Shown here: positions 1 through 9,377 of the stretch, one piece after another
Numbering within the stretch: position 1 is the stretch's first letter
How the letters are laid out: each line of letters starts with the position of its first letter
From: Marthasterias glacialis
Lineage: Eukaryota > Echinodermata > Asteroidea > Forcipulatida > Asteriidae
Direction of reading: 5' to 3'
Assembly (NCBI GenBank): GCA_911728455.2
Contig: OU452222.1
Coordinates: 27,332,923 to 27,396,922 of the forward strand
Length of the DNA: 64,000 bases
Translations under genes and position numbers: made by a program
The notes under the pieces: model-generated
Databases searched by the model: none
What the model was told of the DNA's origin: nothing
The model's input: the letters and a program-made list of their open reading frames with translations, nothing else

Positions 1-302
1 TTTATTTTTTTTATTCTATGTAATTCGCCCATCACAAGGCCCAAAGGCCACCACTGTATAATATAAACGCAAGTTTCTTCACAGTGCAGCTAAGAACAGG
101 GAGGAGTAAATGAATCCGTTGCCAGACAAACATAACTGCCTCTTCCCCTATTTAAGATTGACACACACAGCAAGCTACATACCAGATTTTCTTCTTCTCC
201 AGGTTTGCTTTGGTGTATTTGTATAAAGAAAAGACCCTCCCTTTGACCAAATAAAATATTCAATTGTTATTCACGAGAGTTGTTGACTTCCGCTTTGTGC
301 AG

Positions 303-407
303 GGCTGAGGCATTCTTCAAGCGGCTTTCTAATGATCTGACAGCATACAGCCACCATGCACGTAGACAAACCATTGAACAAGCCGATGTGGAATTGCTCA
401 TGAGAAG
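303..407 (+). CDS. CENPT: CENPT penultimate exon
   Basis: 105 nt. The first base completes a codon from an exon outside the window, and the last two bases (AG) complete an Arg codon with the next exon. It encodes the C-terminal helices of the histone fold, ending ELLMR. Confidence 0.86.
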
Positions 408-2119
408 GTAGTCATCTTGATTTTTTTATACACAAGTCCATCGTAGCCATAAAGAGGCCCAAGTCTAAAACAGATCAATCGACCCAAACCTCCTGACGTC
501 ACCGTCACATTAATCTTGGTTGCGCCATTTTAGTAGTCAATGTCCGTGTGTGTTACACAGTGTAGTGCGAATTTTAGACGATGCTGCATTTATACGCTGA
601 CCTGTTGACTACCAAAATGGTGAGCACGGCACTTAGTCCCCAAAGTCACTGCCAAACCTCAGTTGTACAACTTTTCAAAAAACTCTGTCCCCACGTGTGA
701 CGTGCATGCAAGGGGTCAATACCTTAACTCAAGGGACCATAGAGTGCCGTCCGTTTATCAAGATTTCAGGATATTTTATTGATCAAGCGATAAACCTCAA
801 GGGAAGCTGACTGGGTAAATTTTAAATCAAGTTTAAGGTGAACAAAGAAAAATTGACTGGAGCGGGATTTGATTCCTTGTTTGTATTGTATATTATGGGG
901 TGTGATCCCTGGCTACACGGCAGTAACCGGTTGAATGGCTTCTGACTGGCACCCCAGATAGGCACAAAGATATTGACAAAATAGGGAGACTGCCAACATT
1001 AGGGCTGGAAAGCTCAGTTGGTAGAGCGTCGGTGCATTAAGCCAGTGGTCGCAGGTTCAAATCCCACTCCAGTCAATTTTTCTTTGTTCACCCTAAAATT
1101 GATTTTTTTTTATTGATCACAATTTTCCTTCATTATTCTATGAATAAAGGGAAGTTGCCCGATACGCGAGAAAACAGAATTCTTGTAGTGTCCACATTCC
1201 ACACCCCTATATTTATATTTGAGGTGATGATAAGAGATTGTAAACCTCTTAAGATGTAACATCTTGTATATTCAGGGGGCTTCATCTCCAGACCAAGAGG
1301 ATACCATTTTCTCAATTTTTAAGGATTTTTTTCTTTTTTAACAAACACACCCCTGATCAAGATATTTTCTGTACAAACTGTCAGCGAAAATCATAGTTTC
1401 CAAACGACATTACAAGCACTGCATCAGCAATTACAACATGTACAAAATTCGGGGGGGGGTGGGGTTGGCCAATATTGAAGTGTCATTATCAGTTTAGTTT
1501 AAGGGTGACTATCGTAATGATCATAGCAGGTCCAATAATTAGCCTTTTTGGTGTATGGTGGACACTATAGACTGTGTAAGTCTCGCGTGTATTCGAACAT
1601 TATGGTTCGTTAAAGCGCATGATTTTGTTTCCTTCACACGGTTACAGCAATGTGTGTGGGACCAAAATGGTCCCAAAAATGTTCGAATACGCGCGAGACT
1701 TGCACAGTCTATATAGGAGTGCACTGTTTGGTTTGGTTGAAAACAAATTTACCCCAACCTAATAGTGTCCTAGTAATGTGGAGTGTCGTGGCGGAGCGGT
1801 CTAGATCACCGGACTCAAGTTCTGGTGTTGTTGGTTGCAGAGTGTGGGTTCGAATCCCGGTCGCTGTACTTGTGTCCTTGAGTAAGACACTTCACCATAA
1901 CTACTTTGTCCTTCGGATGGGACATTAAGCCGTAGGTCCCGTGTACTAGGATTGGTAGTGCACGTAAAAGAACCCAGAAGACTTATCGTGGAAGAGTAGG
2001 GGAACTACCCTGGTGTTTCTGGTTTACATAGCAAGCACCCTTGTCTACAGGTTTCCTCAGGCTTGAGAGCTACAGTGATTAAGTTCACTTATGAGGCATC
2101 CTTGGTTTCATTACCAGAA

Positions 2120-2159
<40 letters not shown>

Positions 2160-2751
2160 TGTCCACTGTTTTGAGATATGGTGAATACATTACAAGGGCA
2201 CTAATTGGTTTGGGCAAATTATTTTTGCATTACACCAAAACCAAACAGTGCACTCCTGTTCTTTTTCAGTGTCTGCCATACTTCAAACAGGCTAATGACT
2301 GTACATGGAATTATGAACTCTAACCCGGTTACTGCACGCGTGCGCTGGCCATCACATCACTATGGGCGCCGTCATTATTATATTCTGATTGTGACGGCCA
2401 GCACACTCGGGCGCATGCAGTAAACTGAGTTCATGATGCCATGTACAGCCACAGGCCTGCTATGATCATGATGACAGTGCCCCTTGTAATCAGGTAGCTT
2501 TGGGAGTTTGTTTGCACCAAACTGTTTAATAAGGGAAAGCATGATTAGAAAGCACTTTTAACAATCTTTTGGTTTGCGTCTTGATTAATTCTCAATTTTG
2601 TGACTTTTACTCAACCTCTAGACAAGGCCTGGTCCAAGATCAGCAATCATTGTACGCACTGATTGAGAAGTACCTACCCCTGGAATACAGAAAGGAGCTA
2701 ATACCAATGGCTACAGCTGGGAACAAGGTTACACCCAAGCCAAATCATTGA
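303..2751 (+). CDS. CENPT: CENP-T, C-terminal part (3' end of gene; 5' part outside window)
   Basis: Two exons, 303-407 and 2622-2751, join in frame to give 78 residues ending in TGA at 2749-2751. The peptide reads AEAFFKRLSNDLTAYSHHAR, then ELLMRRQGLV across the junction, then YLPLEYRKELIP. This is the end of the CENP-T histone fold plus its family-specific C-terminal extension; vertebrate CENP-T has a closely similar LLMRRQGLV...LPLEYR..LIP stretch. CENP-T is a constitutive centromere protein that pairs with CENP-W (with CENP-S/X) to form a DNA-binding histone-fold complex and recruits outer-kinetochore proteins through its N-terminus. That N-terminus lies left of the window. The first visible exon has acceptor CAG at 300-302 and donor GTAGTC; the last has acceptor CTAG at 2618-2621. 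The gene converges on RBFA. Identification is from recalled family sequence, not a search. Confidence 0.88.
835..1094. repeat. Inverted-repeat element with 38-bp arms and a tRNA-like 3' part
   Basis: Arms 835-872 and 1057-1094 are reverse complements at 36 of 38 positions. The right arm overlaps the T arm and acceptor stem of a tRNA-like sequence at 1003-1074. A tRNA-derived sequence in a foldback element suggests a SINE rearranged by head-to-head duplication of its 3' part. Confidence 0.7.
1003..1074 (+). repeat. tRNA-derived sequence (pseudo-tRNA, probably SINE-related)
   Basis: 72 nt with a 7-bp acceptor stem (GGCTGGA with TCCAGTC, one G-U pair), a perfect D stem (GCTC/GAGC), an A-box (AGCTCAGTTGGTAGAGCG) and a B-box (GGTTCAAATCC). 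The anticodon stem has one mismatch, the T stem two, and the base before the anticodon is C rather than U. It is most likely a decayed tRNA relic, not a working tRNA gene. Confidence 0.6.
1567..1714. mobile_element. Hairpin MITE, 148 bp
   Basis: Terminal arms 1567-1602 and 1679-1714 are inverted repeats of about 36 bp with few mismatches, starting TATAGACTGTG and ending CACAGTCTATA. The loop also holds a small palindrome (GGGACCAAAATGGTCCC). No coding capacity. It directly abuts the next MITE. Confidence 0.7.
1715..2255. mobile_element. MITE with about 75-bp TIRs, split by a SINE
   Basis: The left TIR begins GGAGTGCACTGTTTGG at about 1716; the right TIR ends with its reverse complement at about 2255. 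The arms match over roughly 75 bp with indels. The interior is occupied by the tRNA-Leu-like SINE at 1781-2161, so the MITE is older than the SINE. Confidence 0.7.
1781..2161 (+). mobile_element. tRNA-Leu-derived SINE with (TAA)n tail
   Basis: The head (GTGGCGGAGCGGTCTAGA, then ACCGGACTCAAG, then GGTTCGAATCCC) resembles a tRNA-Leu gene with its long variable arm and carries Pol III A and B boxes. A body follows containing TTGAGTAAGACACTTCACC, CCTTCGGATGGGACATTAAG and GTAAAAGAACCCAG, then a TAA-repeat tail at about 2125-2158. TAATGTG occurs just before (1774-1780) and at the end (2155-2161), a likely 7-bp target duplication. Related, mostly reversed copies lie at about 11370-11700, 38077-38490, 49980-50285 and 50980-51240. 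Confidence 0.85.
2290..2485. mobile_element. Partial MITE, GTGTCGTCATGATTATAGC family
   Basis: The right end (GCTATGATCATGATGACAGTGCCCCTT, reading 2459-2485) matches the right ends of the elements at 18023-18224 and 42043-42234. The interior is an imperfect palindrome (ATGAACTC...TTACTGCACGCG against its reverse complement). The outer left TIR is lost. Confidence 0.6.
2622..2751 (+). CDS. CENPT: CENPT terminal coding exon
   Basis: 130 nt: one base completing Arg, then 42 codons (QGLVQDQQSLYALIEKYLPL and so on) and TGA. It encodes the CENP-T-specific C-terminal helices. Most of it is repeated about 150 bp downstream as a non-functional copy. Confidence 0.88.
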
Positions 2752-2793
2752 GTCTGGACCCCTCCCCCCGTCTCCTCTAAATGAAAACATGTA

Positions 2794-2896
2794 TACATTG
2801 TAAGCACTGATTGAGAAGTACCTACCCCTGGACTACAGAAAGGAACTAATACCAATGGCTACAGCTGGGAACAAGGTTACACCCAAGCCAAACCAT
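2794..2896 (+). pseudogene. Tandem partial copy of the CENPT last exon, inside its 3' UTR
   Basis: The stretch is nearly identical to 2644-2751, starting at the Leu-Tyr-Ala-Leu codons and running through the stop codon. The copy has no splice acceptor or upstream exon part. It reads TAA where the real exon has TAC (Tyr), and it has one Glu-to-Asp change (LPLDY for LPLEY). It therefore cannot serve as an alternative last exon without losing the MRRQGLV part. High identity suggests a recent local duplication. Confidence 0.85.
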
Positions 2897-2953
2897 TGAG
2901 TCTGAAATCCCCCCCCCACTCCCCAAAGGAAATAAACATGTATAAATATAAAT

Positions 2954-2963
2954 AATAAATAAA
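2954..2963 (+). terminator. CENPT polyadenylation signals (overlapping AATAAA pair)
   Basis: Two overlapping AATAAA hexamers at 2954-2959 and 2958-2963, about 200 bp after the CENPT stop codon and past the duplicated exon copy. They are the first good poly(A) signals on this strand after the gene. Confidence 0.55.
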
Positions 2964-3945
2964 GTAGGTGTATAGTCATCTCTCTCCCTATGGTTGGTTG
3001 CCACTTAAAATGATACACAAACAAACAGGGAATTATTAAGAAAGAAGTTTTTCTTGTCGATTCTAAAGACATCTAGTAGACGACTACAAACGTCACTCAG
3101 TAAAAACAACAGAGACCTAATTTACATATAGGTCCGCATGCCCGTGTTGCACATGGGTAATAAATGGCGTCATGAACTTTGTCATTTTTTCAAGCTGGTA
3201 GAAGCCAGATTTCAAGCTAAAGTATTTGAATTCAACCTGTACGACTGACTTTTTTTTAGCAGGCATGTGATTTCTCAGGATTTTTCCCTGATTTCAGGAT
3301 TTTTTTCAAAATATCCTTAAACCTTTAAATGTTTATTTTAACATGTTTAAAGGAGTCGAACAAACACCGAAAGGAAAAAGAAACCAAAACAGTAGTTTTT
3401 TGTTTCTGTTGATGCAGAGAGTCTGTAAACCTCCTGAATTACAACATCTGAGAGGTTCCGGGTCAAGAATAATTGGGAACCCAGGCCAGCGAACTATTTT
3501 TCAGGAATTTTAAAATTCGTCAAATCTCATACCTGCTTTAGTCATGAAGTAGGGCCCATGTGTGGAACCCTTAATCTGTGGAATTGTTTCTTGGCATTTG
3601 AAGCATGGCTTCATAGTCATCAACTTCAATTGCCTATTGATGTGTTTCATATTGCTTTCAAAGTTTTTGTTGAACCAACTTGGTACATAATTGAATACCA
3701 AGCTTTGTGTACGCTTTGATGGATTCCTGCACTTTGAAAACTGCTTGGCACCCACCATAAGTTAAGTTCATTATGAAAGTTACAAGTCACAAAGCCTCTG
3801 TACAATGGCAGTCTTATTTTTGAGCCTTTTAAGACCATGGATAAAGGTTGCAATGATATTGTGACACAATTGTTTTTTCCCAACGAATTGCTATTAAAAA
3901 CAAGTAGTGTAAATTTCCAAACTTTTCGTCCTTCCTGTTTGTCGT

Positions 3946-3951
3946 TTTATT
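3946..3951 (-). terminator. RBFA polyadenylation signal
   Basis: AATAAA on the minus strand (TTTATT at 3946-3951), about 20 bp after the RBFA stop codon. It would give a very short 3' UTR. Confidence 0.4.
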
Positions 3952-3969
3952 GGTCCATGAGAGAATGAT

Positions 3970-4564
3970 TTATTTTTCTTTATACTCCTCAATGATGCGA
4001 TCATAATCGTCAGAGTCAGCATCATCAATGTTATTTTCCAATGTTTCTTCTTCTTGTAAGTCATCTCTAAGATTCCTCGTCCGATTTGATTTGTAGGAAT
4101 CCAACTCCCCCATGTAGAACGCTGCTCGTTTCCTTTCGGCTTTGCTCAGTTTCTTCTTCTTCATGAACGCTCGGAACTGTGCAAACGTCTTGTCGATATT
4201 CGCGTCACCATCTTCCCGTCCGGTAAAGGCATCTTCACCCTCAAACTGTAGTTTCTTATTTTTTGTCCGGATTATTTGGTTCAGTGCAGCATGGTCGATA
4301 CCGAACAAGCTCGGCTGAGTTATGCCGCCGTCGCCTTCTTTGGAAGTCCTCTCAGTTTTCTTGATAAATTCCATCTTCCCGTCAGGTTTAGGTTTCTCCT
4401 CTGCTTCTTCTCCAAGTTCATTGACTTCAGGCAGCTCCTCCTTGGGGCCAAGGTCCGCGATGGAGAGAAGTCTCTCTACCTCTGAGATGTTTGCACTCAC
4501 CTTGTCTTTCATGAAGAAGATCGGAGGAATCTTTCCTAGAACTCGATGGGAGATCAGGGCTCTC
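3970..4564 (-). CDS. RBFA: RBFA exon 5 (last)
   Basis: 595 nt, residues 170-367 and TAA. It encodes the last domain strand (LGKIPPIFFMKDK), the conserved SLFGIDHAALNQII motif and a Lys-rich then acidic tail ending DRIIEEYKEK. Confidence 0.92.
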
Positions 4565-7500
4565 CTGAAAAAATAAATAAAAATAAGGTGGAAAAATAAC
4601 CAATCTACTGTAGCACATATTTCTGGTATTGATTTAGCAAAGGCATAAAAGTCTCCAGCTCCCTAGAAAAAAAAATGCAAAAAAGGTCTTTTTCTAGGTC
4701 TAGAAAAAAACTCTTTCCCCCTTTGAGTTCTGACCTTGAACCTGGTTCTTCAAGAGATACATCGTTAATTGGGGTAAAAACAAGTTGTACCGGAAGGCAC
4801 CTGACCAAACGGATGCAATGGATTAACGAGGTTTTTGAGAACCAGCTATCCTGGGTGGATTTGTTGGTTTTCATACCTGAGAGGACCTTTATGTCTGTTG
4901 AGAACTTCTTCAATTCTATCGTCTTCTTCCACTGAGCCGGTTGTCATCCAGAAAACACGGCATGCGCTCATATCACCTGAAACTCGTACCTGTGTAAGCA
5001 AAGGAAACAAATGTAGCTTTGCAATTGCTATACATGTATATCGGTCCATTGAGCCCCGCCCCTTACGTGTTGACCAACAGTGGCGTAAATTTGTTGTGAA
5101 AAGTGGGGGGGGGGGGGGGGGGGTAATGGGAAAAAAAAAAGAATAATGCTGAGATCACGAGCAAAGGGGGCATGGGGAAGGTTACATGTAAGTCCACAGC
5201 AGATGTTCGATTGCATTATGGATGGCCTCTATGTTGTTAATGTTCTATGTAGTTTGTTCAAATGATTACAGAAAATATTCCTTTTCTATACATTCCTTAG
5301 GCCTTGTCAGTAACCGATACTAACCTCGGTTTGTCACAGCAGTGCTGTTTGGTGGGTATAGTTAAGTTCCGTAACATTAGGGTTAGTGACCGTCTACTCG
5401 CTGTTTGCACGTACAGGTGGGCGTGTACAGGCGTGTGCAGACGTGGGTGTTGTCTTGGTAGGGATTTGTAGACATGTTTCATTCATTTACTTAGCTATCG
5501 GGTGCTTTTTCAGTGAAAACCACCAATTTCTTTTTAAGGATCAAAAATCTGGGGGGGGGGGGGAATGATCCTTTGGATCCCCCCAAACGATAAGTGGGGA
5601 GGGGGGGATATTCAATTCAATTCAATTTTATTCTTTATTAAATTGTCATGCCCAGCATGAAAATCACTTCCTCGGTATGCACATAAAAATATAAAAATAT
5701 ATAAATATATAGATTTAAAAATATATAAAATATAAAAGCAAACAAGAACAGCAAAAATAAAATCCCCCATACCCCCTGGTATTTATGCCCATGTTATGCT
5801 ACGCCATCGAAAGCCTGACACTATAAAATCCTATTGGAAAATGTAAACATGTGTGTGCGTACTTACAGCATGCACGTCATGTCAGACGCACATTGTGTTG
5901 CCCATGTGTACAGTGGTGATGTAGCCTATGCTGTGATTGGTCAATATGTTTAGGAGGCAGGGCTTAATGGGTCTATTCCAAAGTCCATGGAAAAATTTCA
6001 CACCATTTTAAACTGTGATACTCCAATGGTTGCATAATGTGCTTGGAGTTGCATCACCCGATTTTTTCATCGAAAGACCAAACAATTTAGAATATTTTCT
6101 CCAATGGCTTTTTGACAGTTGAAGGTGTTTCAAAATAAACACAACATTCTTTTATGCCACAATCAATCATGGCAAAACTGAAGGGAGGGGGGCATGGGCT
6201 CGTAACCGCCCCCTGCCCCCCCCCCCCCCCACATTTGAAATCCGGACTTTTGAGGTTAAAAATTACCAGACTAAAATGTTTCATTCTGTGAGCTTTTATG
6301 TAGTAATTTCAATGTTTTAAAACTGTTTTTCTATTTACACACCGACATCGGGTTTGTTTTTACCTTCACATCAGATTATCTTATGAAAATATAGTAAATG
6401 GCTTGCTTTAATTGGCCAGAAGTACCCCCAAGGGAAAAATAGTGCACCCCCTTGTGCCCTCAAAAATGTTACCCTAGTTTTGCCGCTGTGATCAATACAA
6501 AAAAAAAAAAAAAAAACACTCGTAACATCTCATGTAATTACCCCCATTATGGTGACTTGTAGTTCTTCAAGTTCATCGCTGACCAGGTTCGTAGTCATCA
6601 TGTCTGTCAGATTATCAAAGAGAATCTTGTTGTAGGTTCTGAGACGGATGCTGTCCTCTCGCTGTACCTTGGTCTTGTCCCGGCTTGCTCCAGTTGCCTA
6701 GGAAAGATTTGAATTCAATGATGATAGTTTCTTGCCCCAACTATAGTTGAAGTTGACCCTGTCCATATTTTAATTGAAACAGGCCTATCTTCAGTTAAAC
6801 TTAAGTTTGGACTAGCCAAACTAATTAGCCTACGGGGTGTGAAAATTGATCGAAGACAAATTAGATGCAGAATTTTACACTCAGAAGAAGAAGACGTGAA
6901 GGTCCTGAAGTTAGCTTTAATGATTTATGAGGAAGAAAAGCAAGTCAAGTCCATTCTCATAGTGTGGATTAAGGAAACAGGAGGTTTTATACAACTAAAA
7001 CAAGTCAGCATCCCTGGAAATTAAAAGAAGTACATGATATGATTCTGCATAGTGTTGGGTAGGACAATATCCTATATTTTGTATGAACATTACTCTGTAA
7101 GTTTTCATGCCTAATGCTGTGTCTTGATCCAACTGTCCATGTGGAAAGGCATATGCACAGTTGTGGGGACTTTTATACAATGGAACAAAGGTCCCCACAA
7201 GGTTTTTCTTTGTCAAACCATGCCTCCACAGAGAGATTTTTTAGAAAAGGGAATAATAGAACAACAATAGGGAGTCCCTACAACTCGGTGTTAAAAAGAC
7301 TACCAGGGTTTTCCCCATGCACAAGCTAGCGTATCGGGCCGATACGCGCGAATAACGTGCCGATACGCAGAATTTTTTTTTAAGGTTTTTTTATCAAATT
7401 CACAAAAAATACTACCATAAAACCATTTTAAATGCTCCAGATTGCACAGTAGAGCTTTTCAAACCAAACATAAACATCAAATAAAAACATTCCAAGGACC

Positions 7501-9313
7501 TGCTACCAATTCAGCGTGCTTCGGCCACACTTTCAAAATTTGGGCCCAGAATGCCCCACAGTTTAGAAAAATCTTGGGGAGAACCCTGACTACATGTTAA
7601 TGTTCTTGTTCTTGTTTTGTATTAGTCTGTCCTAGCATGGAGGTGATCTGAGGCATCTCCCAACAAAACAAGGCTTCTTATATGCCCCTTTACCATCACT
7701 TTTGCTTCTTTCATCTTGTTGATAAGTCCATTTATTTCTTCATGTAGTTTCTTTTTGATTTACTTTTTCAATTGATATGGAAACAAATGTGTTTTTGAGT
7801 TGAATTGAACCTTACACATTTCACAGAAAGATTACATTGATATTCTTGGTTTCAGTCTTACCAATTTCCCAAGCTGTGCGACATTCATTGGGTCATAGTA
7901 GTATTTTTTCCTGCAAAAAAAGAACGAAAAAAAAATAAAGCAAATAAAATATCATTGCAGGAGTGCAATATAACTTCTAACAACATTGATTTTGTGATGA
8001 CGTTGTATCTCACGAAAAACACTCCGTGCAGAAGTGTTGTATCTCAGTGCCTCTTGTTTGGTGTACATCTGGTTTATTAAGCAAGAAACAGCATTTTGAC
8101 ATTTCATATTGAACATAAGCAGAAAAGGTTGTTTTTTTCTGCCGAGCCTTGGTAGTAGGACGTCAGTCAGGTCAGTCTCCGATGCACTGCGACTGACGTC
8201 CTAGATATAAAGGGGTCCCTACGTAGTGAAACTGTCATTGGCAGTGCAACAGAGACCGACGTCCTACACCACTGCAGTAAAAGCCAGCAGTAGTACGACA
8301 GTAGCATGGGGGTGGTGGTTACATCTATCCCCATACAATATGCCAATACGCTGGACTACCTCCGCTTCTTGGCCCAACGAACCCTGTCCTCTAAAACCAG
8401 ACATCAACTTTCGAATCGAGACTTACTTTGTTTGGCAAATTTATCCCTCAATAATTGGTCGGTCATTACTTTCAGACATGTCAGACTCAGAGACAGAGTC
8501 TGGAGAAGATTTGCACACGTCTGCCTGTGTGATAAGTCCTCGGCGTTTGCTGGAATTTTCTGTCAAATCTTCGTGCTAGTAGAAGCCCACATCAACGACT
8601 GGAGCCATGATGGTTGCTGTTCAGCGCGCGGGTCATATTCCTGCACTAGTCTTTATTCCAGCAGTCTTCTTACCGCGTTTACATTGTCTGTTTGCGTTCA
8701 GCGACAGACGACGGCACGACGAACGAATACACACACATAGCGACACGAAAAAGACTAGTGCAGGAACACAACCCGCACGCTGAACAGCAATCATCATGGC
8801 TCCTGTCGTTGCCATGGGCTTCCAGCACGAAGATTTGACAGAAAATTCCAGCAAACACCGAGGACTTATCGCACAGGCAGACGTGTGCAAATCTTCTCCA
8901 GACTCTGAGTCTGACAATGACATGTCTGAAAGTAATGACCGACCAATTATTGAGGGATAAATTTGCCAAACAAAGTAACTGTCGATTCGAAAGTTGATGT
9001 CTAGTTTTAGAGGACAGGGTTCGTTTGGCCAAGAAGCAGAGGGAGTCCAGCGTATTGGCACAATGTATGGGGCTAGTGGTTACAATACTTTTTTATTTTT
9101 AAGTAAAAAACGAGATACAAACTTTTTCCGAACAAGCATTTTCTCTAGCTTTTTGATGTTGTTGGAGTATTTACACACACTTGGTGAACTATGATAACAG
9201 CACAAACTACTCCCTGGCAAACATGGATAACCTATATTGCCACTGGATGGCAATAAATGCATAACTTTTTTGCAAATAACTCGACGCACAAGTGAGTACA
9301 TGGAGGCCGCCAT
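3970..9313 (-). CDS. RBFA: Mitochondrial ribosome-binding factor A
   Basis: Five exons (9313-9123, 7910-7862, 6697-6542, 4989-4877, 4564-3970) join in frame to 367 residues; the human protein has about 343. RBFA is a KH-fold protein that binds the mitochondrial small ribosomal subunit near the 3' end of 12S rRNA and supports its maturation. Residues 1-50 are rich in Arg, Lys and Ser with almost no acidic residues, fitting a mitochondrial targeting peptide. Residues about 94-215 form the conserved domain: EDSIRLRTYNKILFDNLTDM, then SGDMSACRVFWMTT, then IEEVLNRHKGPLRRALIS, then KIPPIFF.KDK. The conserved Leu-Leu-Ser-Ile-Ala-Asp-Leu-Gly-Pro and LFGIDHAALN motifs follow. The C-terminal tail is acidic. 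The start is chosen because the MAASMYSLVRR context (AAACATGGCG) is strong and the frame fits. Family assignment is from recalled human sequence. Confidence 0.93.
4877..4989 (-). CDS. RBFA: RBFA exon 4
   Basis: 113 nt, residues 133-170. It encodes VSGDMSACRVFWMTTGSVEE, the RbfA signature strand (human: TPDFSACRAYW). Acceptor ACACAG, donor GTATGA. Confidence 0.92.
5039..5985. mobile_element. MITE (TAGACC-CATTAAGCCC family) carrying a nested repeat
   Basis: The left TIR reads CGGTCCATTGAGCCCCGCC then TGTTGACCAA; the right TIR is its imperfect reverse complement (TTGGTCAATATG then GGCAGGGCTTAATGGGTCTA). The interior holds the 5080-5640 dispersed repeat. Confidence 0.5.
5080..5640 (+). repeat. 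Dispersed repeat, copy 1
   Basis: It starts CAGTGGCGTAAATTTGTTGTG followed by a run of about 20 G. Over roughly 550 bp it matches 55490-56030 in the same order: the poly-G, an AATAATGCTGAGATCACGAGC block, TCCACAGCAGATGTTCGATT, TAACCGATACTAACCTC, GACCGTCTACTC and a second G-run. Probably a mobile element of unknown class. Confidence 0.75.
6542..6697 (-). CDS. RBFA: RBFA exon 3
   Basis: 156 nt, exactly 52 codons, residues 81-132. It contains REDSIRLRTYNKILFDNLTD, the first helix of the RbfA domain, and ELEELQVTIMG. Acceptor CTTTCCTAG, donor GTAATT. Confidence 0.9.
6698..7861 (-). other. RBFA intron 2
   Basis: AT-rich with no recognised element except a small GTATCGGGCCGATACGCGCG motif near 7330. 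Short open frames here have no protein character I recognise. Confidence 0.5.
7862..7910 (-). CDS. RBFA: RBFA exon 2
   Basis: 49 nt, residues 64-80 (KKYYYDPMNVAQLGKL), matching the KKxWYE-like stretch before the KH domain in vertebrate RBFA. Acceptor TTTTTTGCAG, donor GTAAGA. Confidence 0.85.
8324..9075. mobile_element. Mutator-like foldback element with 9-bp TSD
   Basis: Inverted arms of about 328 bp (8326-8654 and 8751-9075) flank a 96-bp spacer. The ends read TAGCCCCATAC...TGCCAATACGCTGG. The exact 9-mer GTGGTTACA lies on each side (8315-8323 and 9076-9084), as expected of a target duplication from a Mutator-type or other 9-bp-duplicating transposase. The arms carry gene-like sequence (see 8796-8960). 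The element lies in RBFA intron 1, ending 38 bp short of the exon 1 donor. A 98-bp relative lies at 49232-49329. Confidence 0.82.
8796..8960 (+). other. 54-codon open frame in the foldback arm
   Basis: It begins ATGGCTCCTGTCG and encodes a Ser/Asp/Glu-rich peptide (CKSSPDSESDNDMSESNDRP). The mirrored copy in the other arm has an in-frame TAG after 10 codons, and most differences between the arms change the amino acid. The pattern fits a captured host-gene 5' end that is no longer under selection. Whether it is expressed is unknown. Confidence 0.3.
9123..9313 (-). CDS. RBFA: RBFA exon 1
   Basis: 191 nt, residues 1-64. It carries the start codon and the predicted targeting peptide, ending KKLEKMLVRKK. 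Donor is GTTTGT at 9122-9117, phase 2. WDR59 exon 1 uses the same uncommon donor hexamer. Confidence 0.85.
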
Positions 9314-9377
9314 GTTTACAATGGTTTCGTATTCCCGATTGAGGGCGCAATTTTACTAAAAACCAAAATAAATAAAA
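9314..9377. promoter_or_regulatory. RBFA-WDR59 bidirectional promoter core / overlapping leaders
   Basis: Only 64 bp separate the two divergent start codons. Both starts have the form AAANATGGCG (AAACATGGCG for RBFA, AAAAATGGCG for WDR59), which resembles the YY1-type ATGGCG element common at TATA-less bidirectional promoters. No TATA box is seen. On the WDR59 side a 12-codon upstream frame (ATG 9321, TAA 9357-9359) could be in the leader. Confidence 0.7.

Larger units (their letters stand above)
408..2621 (+). other. CENPT last intron, filled with mobile elements
   Basis: The 2.2-kb intron holds, in order: a 260-bp inverted-repeat element with a tRNA-like end (835-1094), a hairpin MITE (1567-1714), a second MITE (1715-2255) split by a SINE (1781-2161), and a partial copy of a third MITE family (about 2290-2485). 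A G-rich run lies near 1450. No coding sequence was seen. Confidence 0.7.
2752..3969. other. CENPT-RBFA convergent intergenic region
   Basis: It holds the CENPT 3' UTR with the duplicated exon copy and AATAAA signals, a C-rich run near 2910, and about 900 bp with no recognisable element before the RBFA stop codon. Opposing 3' ends imply two poly(A) sites facing each other. Confidence 0.6.
4990..6541 (-). other. RBFA intron 3, with a MITE split by a dispersed repeat
   Basis: It contains MITE ends near 5039 (ATATCGGTCCATTGAGCC) and 5985 (GGGCTTAATGGGTCTATTCC), which belong to the family at 47477-47944. Between them lies the dispersed repeat 5080-5640 (second copy at 55490-56030), followed by AT-rich sequence. 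A C-run at about 6214-6230 and an A-run near 6500 follow. Confidence 0.6.

Noticed and set aside
1003-1074. A functional tRNA gene
   Set aside because: The acceptor and D stems pair, but the T stem has two mismatches, the anticodon stem one, and the conserved U before the anticodon is C. It overlaps an inverted repeat.
2569-2751. A separate 60-codon gene
   Set aside because: The frame upstream of 2622 has no homology; the part from 2622 is the spliced last exon of CENPT with a proper acceptor.
8226-9061. Protein-coding frames of 117-144 codons on both strands
   Set aside because: They lie in the arms of one foldback element, mirror each other and have no protein character; they are by-products of the inverted repeat.
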